From assembly GCA_000773965.1 (NCBI GenBank), contig JRUP01000018.1:124001-188000 (forward strand): a stretch of 64,000 nt of DNA, read 5' to 3'. The notes under the pieces are model-generated. The model saw nothing but the letters and a program-made list of their open reading frames with translations, did no database searches and was not told the DNA's origin. This document shows positions 17,380 through 26,873 of the stretch, in pieces. Position numbers and translations under genes: made by a program. Each line of letters opens with the position of its first letter. The first letter of the stretch is position 1. Origin of the DNA: Enterobacter cancerogenus. GTDB taxonomy: Bacteria; Pseudomonadota; Gammaproteobacteria; Enterobacterales; Enterobacteriaceae.

Positions 17380-18393
17380 ATGAATAAAAAACGTCTCCAG
17401 CCAGCGCTCGCGCTCTGGCAGAACTGGAAAAGAATCGCTTTTACCAGCCAGACATTACTGCAGAAAAAACAGCATACTGCGCTCTGCGCGCCGGAGTACG
17501 ATCCTAGCGAAGAGGACAATATCGTTTTGTTTTCTGGCGAAAAGTCGCTGCCAGAAATACCAAAAAAAGTGTGGATGTATTGGGATAATGAATATTTACC
17601 GAAATCCATGATGTTAAATATTCAAAAGCTGCGCAAAGATAATCCTGATCACGATATCTATTTGCTCAATCGATTAACGGTAAAAGAAGTTTTACCTGAT
17701 TTTATTTTCACCTCAACATTATTAAGCGAACAGCAAAAAAGCGAAGTCATTCGTCTGGAACTGCTGTTGCGCTACGGCGGTATTGCCATTGATTGCAGCA
17801 CGCTGTTATTTGAAGACCTCTCATGGGTACATCGTGCTCATCAAGAGCGCTGCATGGATGTGATTGGTTATTATCGTGAAAACTCCACCGTCAATTATCT
17901 GGCGCCAGTGATTGAAAACTGGTTTCTGGCGGCGGCTCCGAATAACCCGTTTATTCGTGAATGGCAGAAGCAATACGCCCCCATCAAACATCTGGGTGAG
18001 CAGAATTATTTCAACGAGCTCAACAAGCGCGATGACTTTTCACTCCTGACCCAGAAAATTGATCAACCGCAGCAGCAGTTGGGTTCATTGGCACAACAGG
18101 CGGCGATGCGGGAATATCGTCGGGTGAATCTCTATCTGCGCAAATGTGAAGCCAACGCTTACTATTATCAGCGTTTGAGCGGCTGGAAAAGCGAGGCGTT
18201 TGCACATGCCATCCTGTTCAACCAGCGTCCTATGACGCCACCACCGGTGATTAAGCTCAGCGGTAACGAACAGATGCACCTCGACTTCAACCTGCGTTTA
18301 GGCAATTACAACCGCAGCAGCCTGCTGGGTGAGATGATGCAACCGCATGCGGCGATGGCGTTGGCTTCACCCATCAACAAAGCGCGCGCGTAG
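17380..18393 (+). CDS. capsular polysaccharide synthesis-type glycosyltransferase
   Basis: A 337-residue protein resembling the Caps_synth / Gly_transf_sug (GT32-like) group. Visible signatures are PKKVWMYWDN at about 61, the LNR segment at about 99, and SEVIRLELLLRYGGIAIDCSTL at about 125-145, where the usual DxD of GT32 enzymes is replaced by DCS. It probably transfers a sugar to a surface polysaccharide. No other capsule genes are adjacent. The 3' end overlaps the convergent lysR gene by 27 nt. Confidence 0.75.
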   Translation: MNKKRLQPALALWQNWKRIAFTSQTLLQKKQHTALCAPEYDPSEEDNIVLFSGEKSLPEIPKKVWMYWDNEYLPKSMMLNIQKLRKDNPDHDIYLLNRLTVKEVLPDFIFTSTLLSEQQKSEVIRLELLLRYGGIAIDCSTLLFEDLSWVHRAHQERCMDVIGYYRENSTVNYLAPVIENWFLAAAPNNPFIREWQKQYAPIKHLGEQNYFNELNKRDDFSLLTQKIDQPQQQLGSLAQQAAMREYRRVNLYLRKCEANAYYYQRLSGWKSEAFAHAILFNQRPMTPPPVIKLSGNEQMHLDFNLRLGNYNRSSLLGEMMQPHAAMALASPINKARA

Positions 18394-19290
18394 CCAGTGG
18401 ATAAAGGTGGTCACCGCCCGTGGCACCTGTGCCGCATACGGGCGCACCACCCACAGCCGATCGGCAAAAGCATCCACGGTTTGCCACTGCGGCAGAACCT
18501 GTTGCAACGTGCCTGCTGCCAGCGCCGCTGCGGCGCTGAAATCGGGCAGCATGGCAATGCCCAGCCCTTGCAACGCGGCATCGCGGATTGATTCGCTGTT
18601 ATTGGTGGCAAAGTTACCCTGAATTTTCACCTGCACGGATTCACTGCCGCCACTCACCGGGCGGAAACGCCATTGTGGCGATTCCAGACCACGCGGGTAG
18701 TAGAGGCAGTTATGTTGCTGCAACGATTCTGGCACCTGAGGCACACCGTTTTGCGCCAGATAGGCCGGCGAGGCCACTAACAGCGCGCGCGTCTCACACA
18801 GCGGCAACGACACATGGGTTTCGGGCAATGTCTGGCTATGGCGGATGGCGAGATCAAATCCTTCACTGCCTAACGACACTAAGCGATCGGTAACATCCAG
18901 CTGCAGCCGCACCTGCGGATACTCTCGCAAAAAATCACCGATAATCGGCACCAGCTGCTGACGTGCAAACGCCACCGGCGCGCTGACACGCACCAGGCCG
19001 CGAACTGGCCCGGCCTCATCACGCACGCTGAAAAAGCTTTGGGCGATGCGCGCGAAAGGATCGCGCAACTCATCCACCAGCTTCTCGCCCGCCGAGGTCA
19101 GACGCACGCTGCGCGTGGTGCGCTGCACCAGTGACACCCCCGCCATCTCTTCCAACTCTTTAATCTTTTGGCTCATGGCCGCTTTGCTGACATCTAATCG
19201 TTCAGCTGCACGAGTAAAACTGCCCAGTTCAGCCAGCACCGTTAGCCAGTGCAAATGCACCCAGAGCGCATCAGTTTTGATTTCTTTCAT
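18367..19290 (-). CDS. LysR-family transcriptional regulator
   Basis: 307 residues. The winged helix-turn-helix occupies about 12-70 (FTRAAERLDVSKAAMSQKIKEL) and the substrate-binding domain about 98-300. It is divergent from the tautomerase gene with about 120 nt between their starts, the classical layout for a LysR protein controlling its neighbour and itself. The ligand is unknown. Confidence 0.92.
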   Translation of the reverse strand: MKEIKTDALWVHLHWLTVLAELGSFTRAAERLDVSKAAMSQKIKELEEMAGVSLVQRTTRSVRLTSAGEKLVDELRDPFARIAQSFFSVRDEAGPVRGLVRVSAPVAFARQQLVPIIGDFLREYPQVRLQLDVTDRLVSLGSEGFDLAIRHSQTLPETHVSLPLCETRALLVASPAYLAQNGVPQVPESLQQHNCLYYPRGLESPQWRFRPVSGGSESVQVKIQGNFATNNSESIRDAALQGLGIAMLPDFSAAAALAAGTLQQVLPQWQTVDAFADRLWVVRPYAAQVPRAVTTFIHWLRARFVDG

Positions 19291-19410
19291 ATGGATTGTT
19301 CAAAATAATAAATAATCATTTCAACCAGCGCGCTTTTTCTTTCCTGCAGCAAGCGGCAGCATAAAGCCACATCCTACTCTTATCTTGTGAGCAAAAACGA
19401 GGGTTTATTT

Positions 19411-19800
19411 ATGCCGTTACTGACTTTTGATGTGATTCAGGGCCGTTCTGAATCAGAAATTCGTACCTTGCTGGACGCCGCGCACCGCGCGGTATTAACC
19501 GCGTTCAAAGTACCCGCGCGGGATCGCTATCAGATTGTTCATGAGAATAAACGCTATCAAATGGTGTTTCAGGATACCGGGCTGGGTTTCGAGCGGACCG
19601 ATAACCTGGTGATGGTACGCGTGTACACCAGCCCAAGAAGCGAAGAACAGAAAACGCTATTCATGGCAGAGTTAGCGCGCGAGTTGCAGGAAAATTGTGG
19701 CGTGCAGGGCAACGATCTGATGATCAGTTTTATCACTAACAGCAAAGGCGACTGGAGCTTTGCCGACGGCGAAGCGCAGTATCTGACTGGCAAGCTCTGA
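19411..19800 (+). CDS. tautomerase family protein (Tautomerase_2-like)
   Basis: A 129-residue protein starting MPLLTFDVIQGRS. After removal of Met the N-terminal proline would be the catalytic base of the tautomerase superfamily. ATG 19411 has GAGGG 7 nt upstream; an in-frame GTG at 19387 would bury the proline and is rejected. The length (twice that of 4-oxalocrotonate tautomerase) suits the longer subfamily. Likely controlled by the divergent LysR protein. Confidence 0.85.
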   Translation: MPLLTFDVIQGRSESEIRTLLDAAHRAVLTAFKVPARDRYQIVHENKRYQMVFQDTGLGFERTDNLVMVRVYTSPRSEEQKTLFMAELARELQENCGVQGNDLMISFITNSKGDWSFADGEAQYLTGKL

Positions 19801-20012
19801 TCCCTCCTCGCCCCTCGCTGGCAGCGACGCGTGCGTTGCTGCCAGGTCAAACCATAGTCAATCTAAACCTGCCTTAAACGGATCGGAACCCGCCGCACAA
19901 TTCTGTGTGGTTATGTTGCAGCACTGTGACAGCCCATATAAATTGACGCATAACCCCCAAAGAGGGCCGAGGGCGCAGGGATGGCGTCACTATTTTATGT
20001 GAGGATCAAACC

Positions 20013-22310
20013 TTGTCCGAGTTGGTTTCGGTTGTACTCTTTTTAGCGGCAATCGCCGTTTACTCCTGTAAAGCCGGGCGAAATAAATTCTGGTTTATCC
20101 TGATCTTAGTATTGCTCACGTTGTTTATCGTGCTCAATGCCACGCTGTTTGCCAGCAACTATTTTACCGGCGATGGCATCACCGATGCGGTGCTCTATAC
20201 CCTGACCAACAGCCTGACAGGTGCCGGCGTCAGTAAATATGTGGTGCCCGCTATTGGATTAATCATTGGCCTGTTTTTGCTGTTTTGCCTGCTTTCCTGG
20301 CTGCTACGCCGCCGTAAACGGCCGCATCATTTAGGCTGGAGTTTACTGGCTATCGCCTGCGCCGCCGGTTCGGTGCAAACTACACCTGCATTTCGTCAGG
20401 TGAAGGATCTTATTGCCTCGCACTCACGTCTGGCCGACTCTGATTTCGATAACTATTATAAGACGCCCAATAAAACCATTCCCGACCCCAAACTTAACCT
20501 GGTGTACATCTACGGTGAGAGCCTTGAACGCACCTATTTTGATCAAGATGCTTTCCCCGGACTCGCGCCGGAACTGAGTCGCGAAAAAGACCTGAGCATC
20601 GATTTCAGTGAAACCGAACAGTTGCCAGGCACCGATTACACCATCGCGGGGATGGTGGCTTCGCAATGCGGTATTCCCCTTTTTGCGCCTTTTGATGGCA
20701 ACGCCTCGGCCTCGCTTTCCAGCTTCTACCCACAGAATATTTGCCTCGGCGATATCCTGAAGAACTCCGGTTATGAAAACTGGTTTATTCAGGGCGCGGA
20801 TTTACGCTTTGCGGGCAAGGACACCTTCCTGCTGTCACACGGCTTTTCGCCCGCACATATGTATGGTTCAGAAGAGTTAAAGAGCCGGGTTGCCGATCCT
20901 GGCTACCGCAACAACTGGGGTTTTTACGATGACACGGTGATGGACGAAGTGTTTGAGAAGTATGAAGAACTTTCACGTCAGCAAAAGCGTTTTGCCTTAT
21001 TTACCCTGACGGTGGACACCCATCATCCTGACGGCTTTATCTCGCGCAGCTGTCAGCGTAAAAGTTACAGCTACGATGGAAAACCCAATCAATCCTTCGG
21101 CGCTGTGGCCTGCTCACAAGAGCATGTCGCGCGTTTGATTGCGCGTATCAAAGCGTCGCCCTGGTTTAAAAACACCATCATCGTGGTCAGTTCGGACCAT
21201 CTGGCCATGAATAACACCGCGCATCAATACCTGATTAAGCAGCCGCGCCGCGATCTGTTTATGGTGATTCGTGGTGACGAGCCACAGGCGGAAGTGCTGG
21301 ATGGCAAACGCAGCACCCTGGATAACGGTGCGACGGTACTGGATATTCTGGGCGGTGATAAGGCGATTGGCCTCGGTCGCAGCGGCCTCTCTTCGACGTC
21401 CTTATCGGCACAGTTTAATGATATGGCGCAGAAGGTAACGGCATGGAAAGCCGATATCATTCAGCTGTGGAAATTCCCCAGTAAGATGGATGTCTTCACC
21501 ATCGATCAGCCCAAAAACACCTTCAGCTTCTCGGGATCAACCTTCAAATTGCCGATTCTGTTCCGCGTCGGGCAGGATCGCGTAGAGCCACTGCCAGAAG
21601 GTGAATATTCTGCTCCACTGCGCTACCAGCTCGCGGACTTTACCGCCTCGGATAAATTCGTCTGGGTCGATCGCTGCTTCAAGATGGGCCGCTTATGGCA
21701 GCCTGATTTGGCCCTCTCTACCGATCTCTGTGTCGCCATGGGCCAGATGGGCGCAAAACCGACGGTAACGCGCATCGATAAACCGCAGTGGAAGGGCAAA
21801 GCGCAATTCCCGAAAGTCGAGGTGAGTGCCGCGACTTATCAACTCAATGAGCAGCAGATTCGTGTGGAAGATAACGATATCCGCTATCAGGCCGACCGAT
21901 TCCTGCTGACGGTGCCAGGCGCACCCGACAGCGTGAAGCGTTTCACTGGAATTTCGCGCCCCGAAAGCTGGGGACGTTGGTCAAATGCGAATCTGGCACC
22001 TGAAGTGAACATCGAATATGTCGAACCTTTACCGTCTCGCTTTGATGTGCAGATCACCGCGCGCGCTTTTGGACCCAATGCGCATCGACTGATTCCAGTC
22101 CGCGTAGGTAATGAAGAGCAGATGTTGAATCTGGGCAATGATTTCTCAACCACTACACTGCACTTCAGCAACCCCAACGGCAGTCACAACCTGATTATTG
22201 CGCCACCGGAGCCGCAACTCTCTAACGTCGGCAATATTACCGGGCAGGATCCGCGCAAATTGGGCATTGGTATGGTGGAGATAAAAATTATTCCACATCC
22301 GCAAAATTAA
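20013..22310 (+). CDS. opgB: phosphatidylglycerol-membrane-oligosaccharide glycerophosphotransferase OpgB (MdoB)
   Basis: OpgB transfers phosphoglycerol from phosphatidylglycerol to periplasmic osmoregulated glucans at the outer face of the inner membrane. The 765-residue protein (E. coli 763) has about three or four N-terminal membrane segments (residues 4-120). A periplasmic alkaline-phosphatase-like catalytic domain follows, with [22 protein letters not shown] and the metal site SSDHLAMNN. It starts at TTG 20013 with GAGG 8 nt upstream, giving the conserved MSEL N-terminus. A strong terminator follows. Confidence 0.97.
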   Translation: MSELVSVVLFLAAIAVYSCKAGRNKFWFILILVLLTLFIVLNATLFASNYFTGDGITDAVLYTLTNSLTGAGVSKYVVPAIGLIIGLFLLFCLLSWLLRRRKRPHHLGWSLLAIACAAGSVQTTPAFRQVKDLIASHSRLADSDFDNYYKTPNKTIPDPKLNLVYIYGESLERTYFDQDAFPGLAPELSREKDLSIDFSETEQLPGTDYTIAGMVASQCGIPLFAPFDGNASASLSSFYPQNICLGDILKNSGYENWFIQGADLRFAGKDTFLLSHGFSPAHMYGSEELKSRVADPGYRNNWGFYDDTVMDEVFEKYEELSRQQKRFALFTLTVDTHHPDGFISRSCQRKSYSYDGKPNQSFGAVACSQEHVARLIARIKASPWFKNTIIVVSSDHLAMNNTAHQYLIKQPRRDLFMVIRGDEPQAEVLDGKRSTLDNGATVLDILGGDKAIGLGRSGLSSTSLSAQFNDMAQKVTAWKADIIQLWKFPSKMDVFTIDQPKNTFSFSGSTFKLPILFRVGQDRVEPLPEGEYSAPLRYQLADFTASDKFVWVDRCFKMGRLWQPDLALSTDLCVAMGQMGAKPTVTRIDKPQWKGKAQFPKVEVSAATYQLNEQQIRVEDNDIRYQADRFLLTVPGAPDSVKRFTGISRPESWGRWSNANLAPEVNIEYVEPLPSRFDVQITARAFGPNAHRLIPVRVGNEEQMLNLGNDFSTTTLHFSNPNGSHNLIIAPPEPQLSNVGNITGQDPRKLGIGMVEIKIIPHPQN

Positions 22311-22329
22311 GCCATTCCCCCCCCCATGC

Positions 22330-22357
22330 AGGCCTGCCAATGCGCAGGCCTTTTTTT
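22330..22357 (+). terminator. Rho-independent terminator after opgB
   Basis: A perfect 8-bp stem AGGCCTGC/GCAGGCCT with a 6-nt loop is followed by seven T residues, 20 nt past the opgB stop. Confidence 0.9.
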
Positions 22358-22494
22358 ATTAGTTGTTTTCGTTACTTATTGTAAGCATTGATTTTTTTCG
22401 AGATGCCGCGCAAAATCCATTTTATCACATTGTGAAACTATCACCTGCTGGATAGGCTTTCATTTTCACGGAAGGACACCAGAGGAATGAAAGG

Positions 22495-23214
22495 ATGATA
22501 CTGACCATGATTAACACGCATAAAGCCTATAAAGCGTTACAGGATGCAGGCGTCGCCGATAGACAGGCTGAGGTAATGGTGGAGATTTTTGCTGATATGC
22601 AGCAGGAGAATGCCTTAACCAAATTTGACTTGTCACAGGCAACAGAAAGCCTGATCCGGGCACAAAGCGCGACAAATAACCGACTCGATGCTCTCGAAGG
22701 CCGCTTAGACCAATTTCAAAACGAGGTTAAATTACAATTTCACGGCGTGAATCAGCGGTTTGAAGTGCTCGAAAAAAGTATTGATGAGCGGTTTGATGTG
22801 CTCGAAAAAAATATTGATGAGCGGTTTGATGTGCTCGAAAAAAATATTGATGAGCGGTTTGATGTGCTCGAAAAAAGTATTGATGAGCGGTTTGATAAAG
22901 TTGATAAAAGATTCGATAAAATCGATGAGAGGTTCGCAAGAATCGATGAAAAGTTTGAGAAGATCGATGAGAAATTCGCAAAAATCGATGAAAAGTTTGA
23001 GAGGATTGATGAGAAATTCTTAAAAATCGATGAGAAATTCGAAAAAATCGACGAACGGTTCAATCAACAAGACATTAAAATCAACGCGTTAGACCAACGG
23101 ATGCAGATTGGTTTTACCGAGTTAAAACAAGACAACATCTGGATCAGACGCGTTCTGCTCACTATCGCCACCGCATTGATTGCCATAACGACCAAATATC
23201 TTTTAAACAGCTGA
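22495..23214 (+). CDS. repeat-built coiled-coil protein with C-terminal membrane anchor
   Basis: 239 residues, not assigned to a characterised protein; the overall plan resembles DUF1640/CCDC90-type coiled-coil proteins. Residues 1-90 are helical. Then four nearly identical 11-residue units (VLEK-S/N-IDERFD) are followed by eight 7-residue units (xIDExFx). A short linker leads to one membrane segment at about 216-235 (VLLTIATALIAITTKYLL). The coiled coil therefore shifts from hendecad to heptad periodicity. The start at ATG 22495 has GAGG about 9 nt upstream; ATG 22507 is an alternative. Stands alone between opgB and a GNAT gene. Confidence 0.75.
   Translation: MILTMINTHKAYKALQDAGVADRQAEVMVEIFADMQQENALTKFDLSQATESLIRAQSATNNRLDALEGRLDQFQNEVKLQFHGVNQRFEVLEKSIDERFDVLEKNIDERFDVLEKNIDERFDVLEKSIDERFDKVDKRFDKIDERFARIDEKFEKIDEKFAKIDEKFERIDEKFLKIDEKFEKIDERFNQQDIKINALDQRMQIGFTELKQDNIWIRRVLLTIATALIAITTKYLLNS
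22765..22896 (+). repeat. four tandem 33-bp coding repeats
   Basis: Units begin at 22765, 22798, 22831 and 22864, each GTGCTCGAAAAAA...GATGAGCGGTTTGAT. They differ only at the AGT/AAT codon (Ser/Asn). Each unit is the 21-bp heptad unit plus a 12-bp VLEK insert. Confidence 0.95.
22897..23064 (+). repeat. eight degenerate 21-bp coding repeats
   Basis: Eight in-frame 21-bp units encode heptads of the form K/R-I/V-D-E/K-K/R-F-x. They are more diverged than the 33-bp units, suggesting they are older. Confidence 0.9.
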
Positions 23215-23243
23215 GCCAGGCGGGCAGCCCGGCCCTCACAGCC

Positions 23244-23948
23244 TTAACGCAGCGCTTCCAGTTTCATGCGCTGCGTCCCTTCTGCATTGAAATTCTCCGC
23301 TGCCAACCAGCGTTCGAATGCCTGCTTAAGCGGCGGCCATTCGCCATCAATAATCGAGAACCAGCAGGTATCACGACTGCGCCCTTTATAAACAATCGCC
23401 TGGCGAAACAGGCCTTCAAACTGGAATCCCAGCCGCAATGCCGCTTTGCGTGAAGGTAGATTACAGCTGTCGCATTTCCATTCATATCGACGATAGCCCA
23501 ACTGTTCAATGGCATAACGCATCAGCAGATAGTGCGCTTCTGTTGCCATAGAGGTTTGCTTGAGCAGCGGTGAAAACGCCACATGCCCCACTTCCACAAC
23601 GCCGTGCGTGGTGTCGATGCGCATCAACGCCAATGTGCCCACCGCACGCTGACTGCGCAGATCAATCACCGCAAAATGCATCGGATCCTTACCCTGCTCA
23701 ATCTTGCGCGCATAAGCCAGATACTCCGCTTCACTGGTAAAGGGCTCAGCAAACATATAAGTCCAGTCACCACCATCAATGGCCAGCGCATAGGCGGCGT
23801 AGAGATCGCGACCGTGGCGTTCCGCACTTAAAGGTTCCAGACGGCAGTATTGGCCTTTGAAAGTCTCATAAGAGGGCCAGCTGCGCGGTTGCCAATCTGG
23901 TAATGGTGCACCGACTGGTTGTCCGTAGGCATTGATGTGTTGCGTCAT
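23244..23948 (-). CDS. GNAT family N-acetyltransferase (RimJ/RimL-like)
   Basis: A 234-residue Acetyltransf_3-type protein. Conserved parts are CRLEPLSAERHG at about 34, the VGTLALMRID and VEVGHVAFSPLLKQTSMATEA acetyl-CoA region (about 103-138), and the C-terminal SRKAALRLGFQFEGLFRQ at about 165, typical of RimJ/RimL relatives. The acetyl acceptor is unknown. Transcribed alone. Confidence 0.88.
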   Translation of the reverse strand: MTQHINAYGQPVGAPLPDWQPRSWPSYETFKGQYCRLEPLSAERHGRDLYAAYALAIDGGDWTYMFAEPFTSEAEYLAYARKIEQGKDPMHFAVIDLRSQRAVGTLALMRIDTTHGVVEVGHVAFSPLLKQTSMATEAHYLLMRYAIEQLGYRRYEWKCDSCNLPSRKAALRLGFQFEGLFRQAIVYKGRSRDTCWFSIIDGEWPPLKQAFERWLAAENFNAEGTQRMKLEALR

Positions 23949-24092
23949 GGTTCAGTTCCTTTGTCAGTGAAAGCGTAATGAGCAGCGTGCCACTTTTCCG
24001 GCGCATTAAAAAGCACCCGAGAGGATGAATCTGAAGGAGGAGGGATCGGTAGGAAGCGTGGCAGCCTGACGGCCGCCACACAAAGGGAGGGA

Positions 24093-24587
24093 TTAACCCT
24101 TAAAGAAGATGTCGCCAGATTTACCCATCACAATCTTGCCGCTGTCGTCGGTGATCAGGATGTAGTTGGCATTGATGTAAGCCCAGTGTGTACCAGGCTG
24201 CGGCGCTGGCAGATGGCGTGGCTGCCACTCCACAATGGTGTACTGCTTTTTACGATACTCATCGGGTACCACATCACCGACTTTGTACTCTTTGTAGTCG
24301 ATAATGATGGTATTCAGATCGTAATTATTTTGCCCGGCAGGGGCATCTTGCATCCCGTTCTGCGATGGGCGAATCGGTGCCACATCACCGCTGGATTCGG
24401 CTGGTTCATTGCTGGCCGGGGCATCCACTGCCGGAGCCTGAGTTTGTGCGTCGGGTGCAGTCTGCTGCACCTGAGGTGGCGGTGGTACGTTATCCGTTTG
24501 CTCGCCTTCAGCCAGTGCGGCTGGAGTCAGGCTCAAAGCGCCCAGAAAAATTCCTGCAGAAAGAAGGGTGACGTGTGTCCTGCGCAT
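24093..24587 (-). CDS. periplasmic RcnB-like protein
   Basis: 164 residues. A signal peptide (about 1-26, ending ALA) is followed by a low-complexity Pro/Gln/Ala-rich stretch (about 30-85) and a C-terminal RcnB-type domain with YTIVEWQPRHLPAPQPGTHW and NYILITDDSGKI. RcnB proteins modulate nickel/cobalt homeostasis in the periplasm in E. coli. No rcnA efflux gene is adjacent, so a metal role is only inferred. Confidence 0.8.
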   Translation of the reverse strand: MRRTHVTLLSAGIFLGALSLTPAALAEGEQTDNVPPPPQVQQTAPDAQTQAPAVDAPASNEPAESSGDVAPIRPSQNGMQDAPAGQNNYDLNTIIIDYKEYKVGDVVPDEYRKKQYTIVEWQPRHLPAPQPGTHWAYINANYILITDDSGKIVMGKSGDIFFKG

Positions 24588-24746
24588 TGGTGATTTCCAC
24601 TCTGGTTAATTATTAACTGTCCAATTTACTGACAAGTGCAGCACGCAGAAGGTTCCCCCGGCGCGTTTGCGCGTCAAATTTCGCTGCACAGCATACCTCA
24701 GCAAAAGCGACTTTTGGCGCAGTAAAATTGCAAGCAACCATGTTCG

Positions 24747-25928
24747 TTACTCTGCCTGATTCTTCTGTGCCAGATCCATCAACAGAGCAATGCCCAGATA
24801 GTTGCTCCAGTTAAAGGCATTTTGCAGCACCACAATCGCATTGCCATTTTGTTTATCAAAACCGATAAAGCTGGAGTAACCGCCAATGTAACCCACCTGG
24901 TAAGTGATTTTCTGATCACCATAGGTGTCTGTTACCCAGGCAATATTCTGCGATTGATTGCCATGTTGCTCGTAACCGTGATTGACCTGCGCAAAAGCTG
25001 CATTGATCGGTGCGCTGGCGTCATTGTGCAGATGCGCATCCAGATAGCGGATTAAATCACGTGCGTTGCTATACAAACTGGCGGCGGCCACCATGTTATT
25101 GCTGAATGCCCAATCCGGCGTCAACTCACCACGCGGAATCAGCTTTGGCTGGTCGCCCGCATGGCCCAGCGCACGCATCGGGTAGCCACGCAGGCTTTGT
25201 GGTTTGAAGCTGCTGCTGGTCATGCCCAGGGGTTGGAACAGATTGCGTTGCGCCAGGCTTTCGATGTCCTGATGCAGACGATGCTTCAGAATATAGCCGA
25301 GCAGCGCATATCCCAGATTGGAATACTGCGCCGCGGGTTTTGCTGGTGCGTCAAAATCAGCCAGATAGCTCAGCACTGCATCGCTATCGAGGTTGCCGTA
25401 AAAATTCTCACCGCTGCGCAGATACGCCATAAATTTCATAAACATCGGCAAATCCATATCCTGACGCGGCAGGCCAGAGGTGTGCGTGACCAGTTGCAGC
25501 AGCGTGATGCGTTTTGCATCTTCACTGAGCGGCACTTCCGGCGGCAGCAGCGTAGCAAGCGTATCGTTCCAGCGAAGCTCGCCGCGATCTACCAGCTCAA
25601 TGATCACCTCCGCCGTTATGCCTTTGCTGAGCGAACCAAGCGCAAACAGCGTATCCGGTGTGATCGGATAACGGTGTACCGCATCAGTTACGCCAAAACT
25701 ATAAAACTGCGCAGGCTGGCGCTGATGGATAATCGCAATGCTGATGCCCGACACCTGCTTTTGCTGCATGTAGTGCCGCACGATGTCATCGACGTTTTCA
25801 TTGAAGGTCGCATGGGAGAGATAGACTTTATCGCCGACCGGCGCAGAAGTTTGTGACAGCGTGCCACAGGCGCTCAATAGCAAACTGAAGCACAACAGCA
25901 GCGATCGCGGAATGATGCAGCGCATCAC
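24747..25928 (-). CDS. serine hydrolase lipoprotein, class C beta-lactamase/EstB-like
   Basis: 393 residues with a lipoprotein signal (lipobox LSAC, cysteine at about 21), so probably anchored in a membrane facing the periplasm. The beta-lactamase-like domain carries the nucleophile motif SLSK at about 98-101 and the YSN motif near 203. A KTG-like C-terminal motif is replaced by GYIGGYSSF, as in many esterase or DD-peptidase relatives, so beta-lactam resistance should not be assumed. Single gene. Confidence 0.82.
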   Translation of the reverse strand: MMRCIIPRSLLLCFSLLLSACGTLSQTSAPVGDKVYLSHATFNENVDDIVRHYMQQKQVSGISIAIIHQRQPAQFYSFGVTDAVHRYPITPDTLFALGSLSKGITAEVIIELVDRGELRWNDTLATLLPPEVPLSEDAKRITLLQLVTHTSGLPRQDMDLPMFMKFMAYLRSGENFYGNLDSDAVLSYLADFDAPAKPAAQYSNLGYALLGYILKHRLHQDIESLAQRNLFQPLGMTSSSFKPQSLRGYPMRALGHAGDQPKLIPRGELTPDWAFSNNMVAAASLYSNARDLIRYLDAHLHNDASAPINAAFAQVNHGYEQHGNQSQNIAWVTDTYGDQKITYQVGYIGGYSSFIGFDKQNGNAIVVLQNAFNWSNYLGIALLMDLAQKNQAE

Positions 25929-26039
25929 CGATTATTCCTGGTGAAAGTTTTCATAGCAATTGATTTATAAGATATTTTTTATTTTTAGCAAAACGTGCGA
26001 TGGGTGTTTGTGGCGAAATATAACACAGATGGGGGTAAT

Positions 26040-26064
26040 CGCCACCTGCCAGAAACAGGTGGCG
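26040..26064 (-). terminator. hairpin downstream of the MetQ-like gene
   Basis: A perfect 9-bp stem CGCCACCTG/CAGGTGGCG with a 7-nt loop lies 8 nt past the stop at 26073. No U-run follows, so it may stabilise the mRNA end rather than terminate on its own. Confidence 0.4.
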
Positions 26065-26072
26065 GCTGGGAA

Positions 26073-26855
26073 TTATTTATTCACCGGAATCACCGAACCT
26101 TGATAGTGCTGGTTGATAAATTCAGCAGTTTGCTTTGACTCCAGATCTTTGGCTAATTCGAGAATCCGCGGATCATGGGCCAGTTTTGGCGTCGTCACCA
26201 GCACGTTCGCATACGGATTATCTTTTGCCTGCTCCAGCGCCAGCGCATCTTTCGATGGCACTAACCCCGCCTGCAACGCGTAGTTACCGTTAATGATCGC
26301 CAGTTGCGCATCATCCAGTGCACGCGGCAGCTGTGGCGCTTCGATTTCAATGATCTTGAGATGATGCGGATTGTCACTGATGTCTGCCGTCGTCACCAGC
26401 GAACTGGCGTTGCTGCCCTTGAGCTTAATCAGACCGCTATCCTGCAGCAGATACAGCGCACGGCTGAGATTGGTGACATTATTGGGCACTGCAACCTGCG
26501 CGCCATCAGGCAGATCTTTCAGGGATTTAACTTTATGCGAGTAAATACCCAACGGCTCAATATGCACCGTCGCCACCACTGCAAATTTCTCACCCAACGC
26601 TTTTTCCTGATCGCGCAAATAAGGCACATGCTGGAAGTAGTTTGCATCCACATCGCCGCGCGCTAACAGTTCATTGGCGTTAAGATTGCCGTTGAGCTCA
26701 ATCACTTTCAGGTCGAGCTTTTTATCGGTTTGTTTGATGTGGTTGAGGATTTCGCTGTGCGGCACCGGATCGGCCGCCACACGCAAGGCAGCTGCCGAAG
26801 CATAAGTGCTGAATACCGAGAGCAGTGCCAGGGTTGCTATCACCTTTTTAGTCAT
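26073..26855 (-). CDS. MetQ/NlpA-family substrate-binding protein without lipobox
   Basis: A 260-residue periplasmic binding protein of the methionine-binding NlpA group (VAADPVPHSEIL, DVDANYFQHVPYL, VPNNVTNLSRALYLLQ, RALDDAQLAIINGNYA). Residues 1-21 form a normal signal peptide ending ASA. There is no cysteine, so unlike MetQ it should be soluble in the periplasm. It lies 18 nt downstream of a 2-oxoglutarate oxygenase gene. No permease or ATPase gene is next to it, so it must borrow an ABC transporter or serve another role. Confidence 0.85.
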   Translation of the reverse strand: MTKKVIATLALLSVFSTYASAAALRVAADPVPHSEILNHIKQTDKKLDLKVIELNGNLNANELLARGDVDANYFQHVPYLRDQEKALGEKFAVVATVHIEPLGIYSHKVKSLKDLPDGAQVAVPNNVTNLSRALYLLQDSGLIKLKGSNASSLVTTADISDNPHHLKIIEIEAPQLPRALDDAQLAIINGNYALQAGLVPSKDALALEQAKDNPYANVLVTTPKLAHDPRILELAKDLESKQTAEFINQHYQGSVIPVNK

Positions 26856-26873
26856 GTGCTTTCCTTACTTTTA

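Noticed and set aside
22765-22896. Possible CRISPR array (33-bp repeats)
   Set aside because: Units are directly contiguous with no unique spacers, and they are in frame within a coding sequence.
22752-23063. Long open frame antisense to the coiled-coil repeat gene (repetitive SSIF/NFSS protein), and other-frame repeats
   Set aside because: It mirrors the in-frame 33- and 21-bp repeats; the sense strand encodes a sensible coiled coil with a membrane anchor and has a ribosome site, the antisense does not.
24747-25928. Beta-lactam resistance gene
   Set aside because: Although it has SLSK and YSN motifs, the lipobox and the absence of a KTG triad fit an esterase/DD-peptidase-like hydrolase; resistance is not supported.
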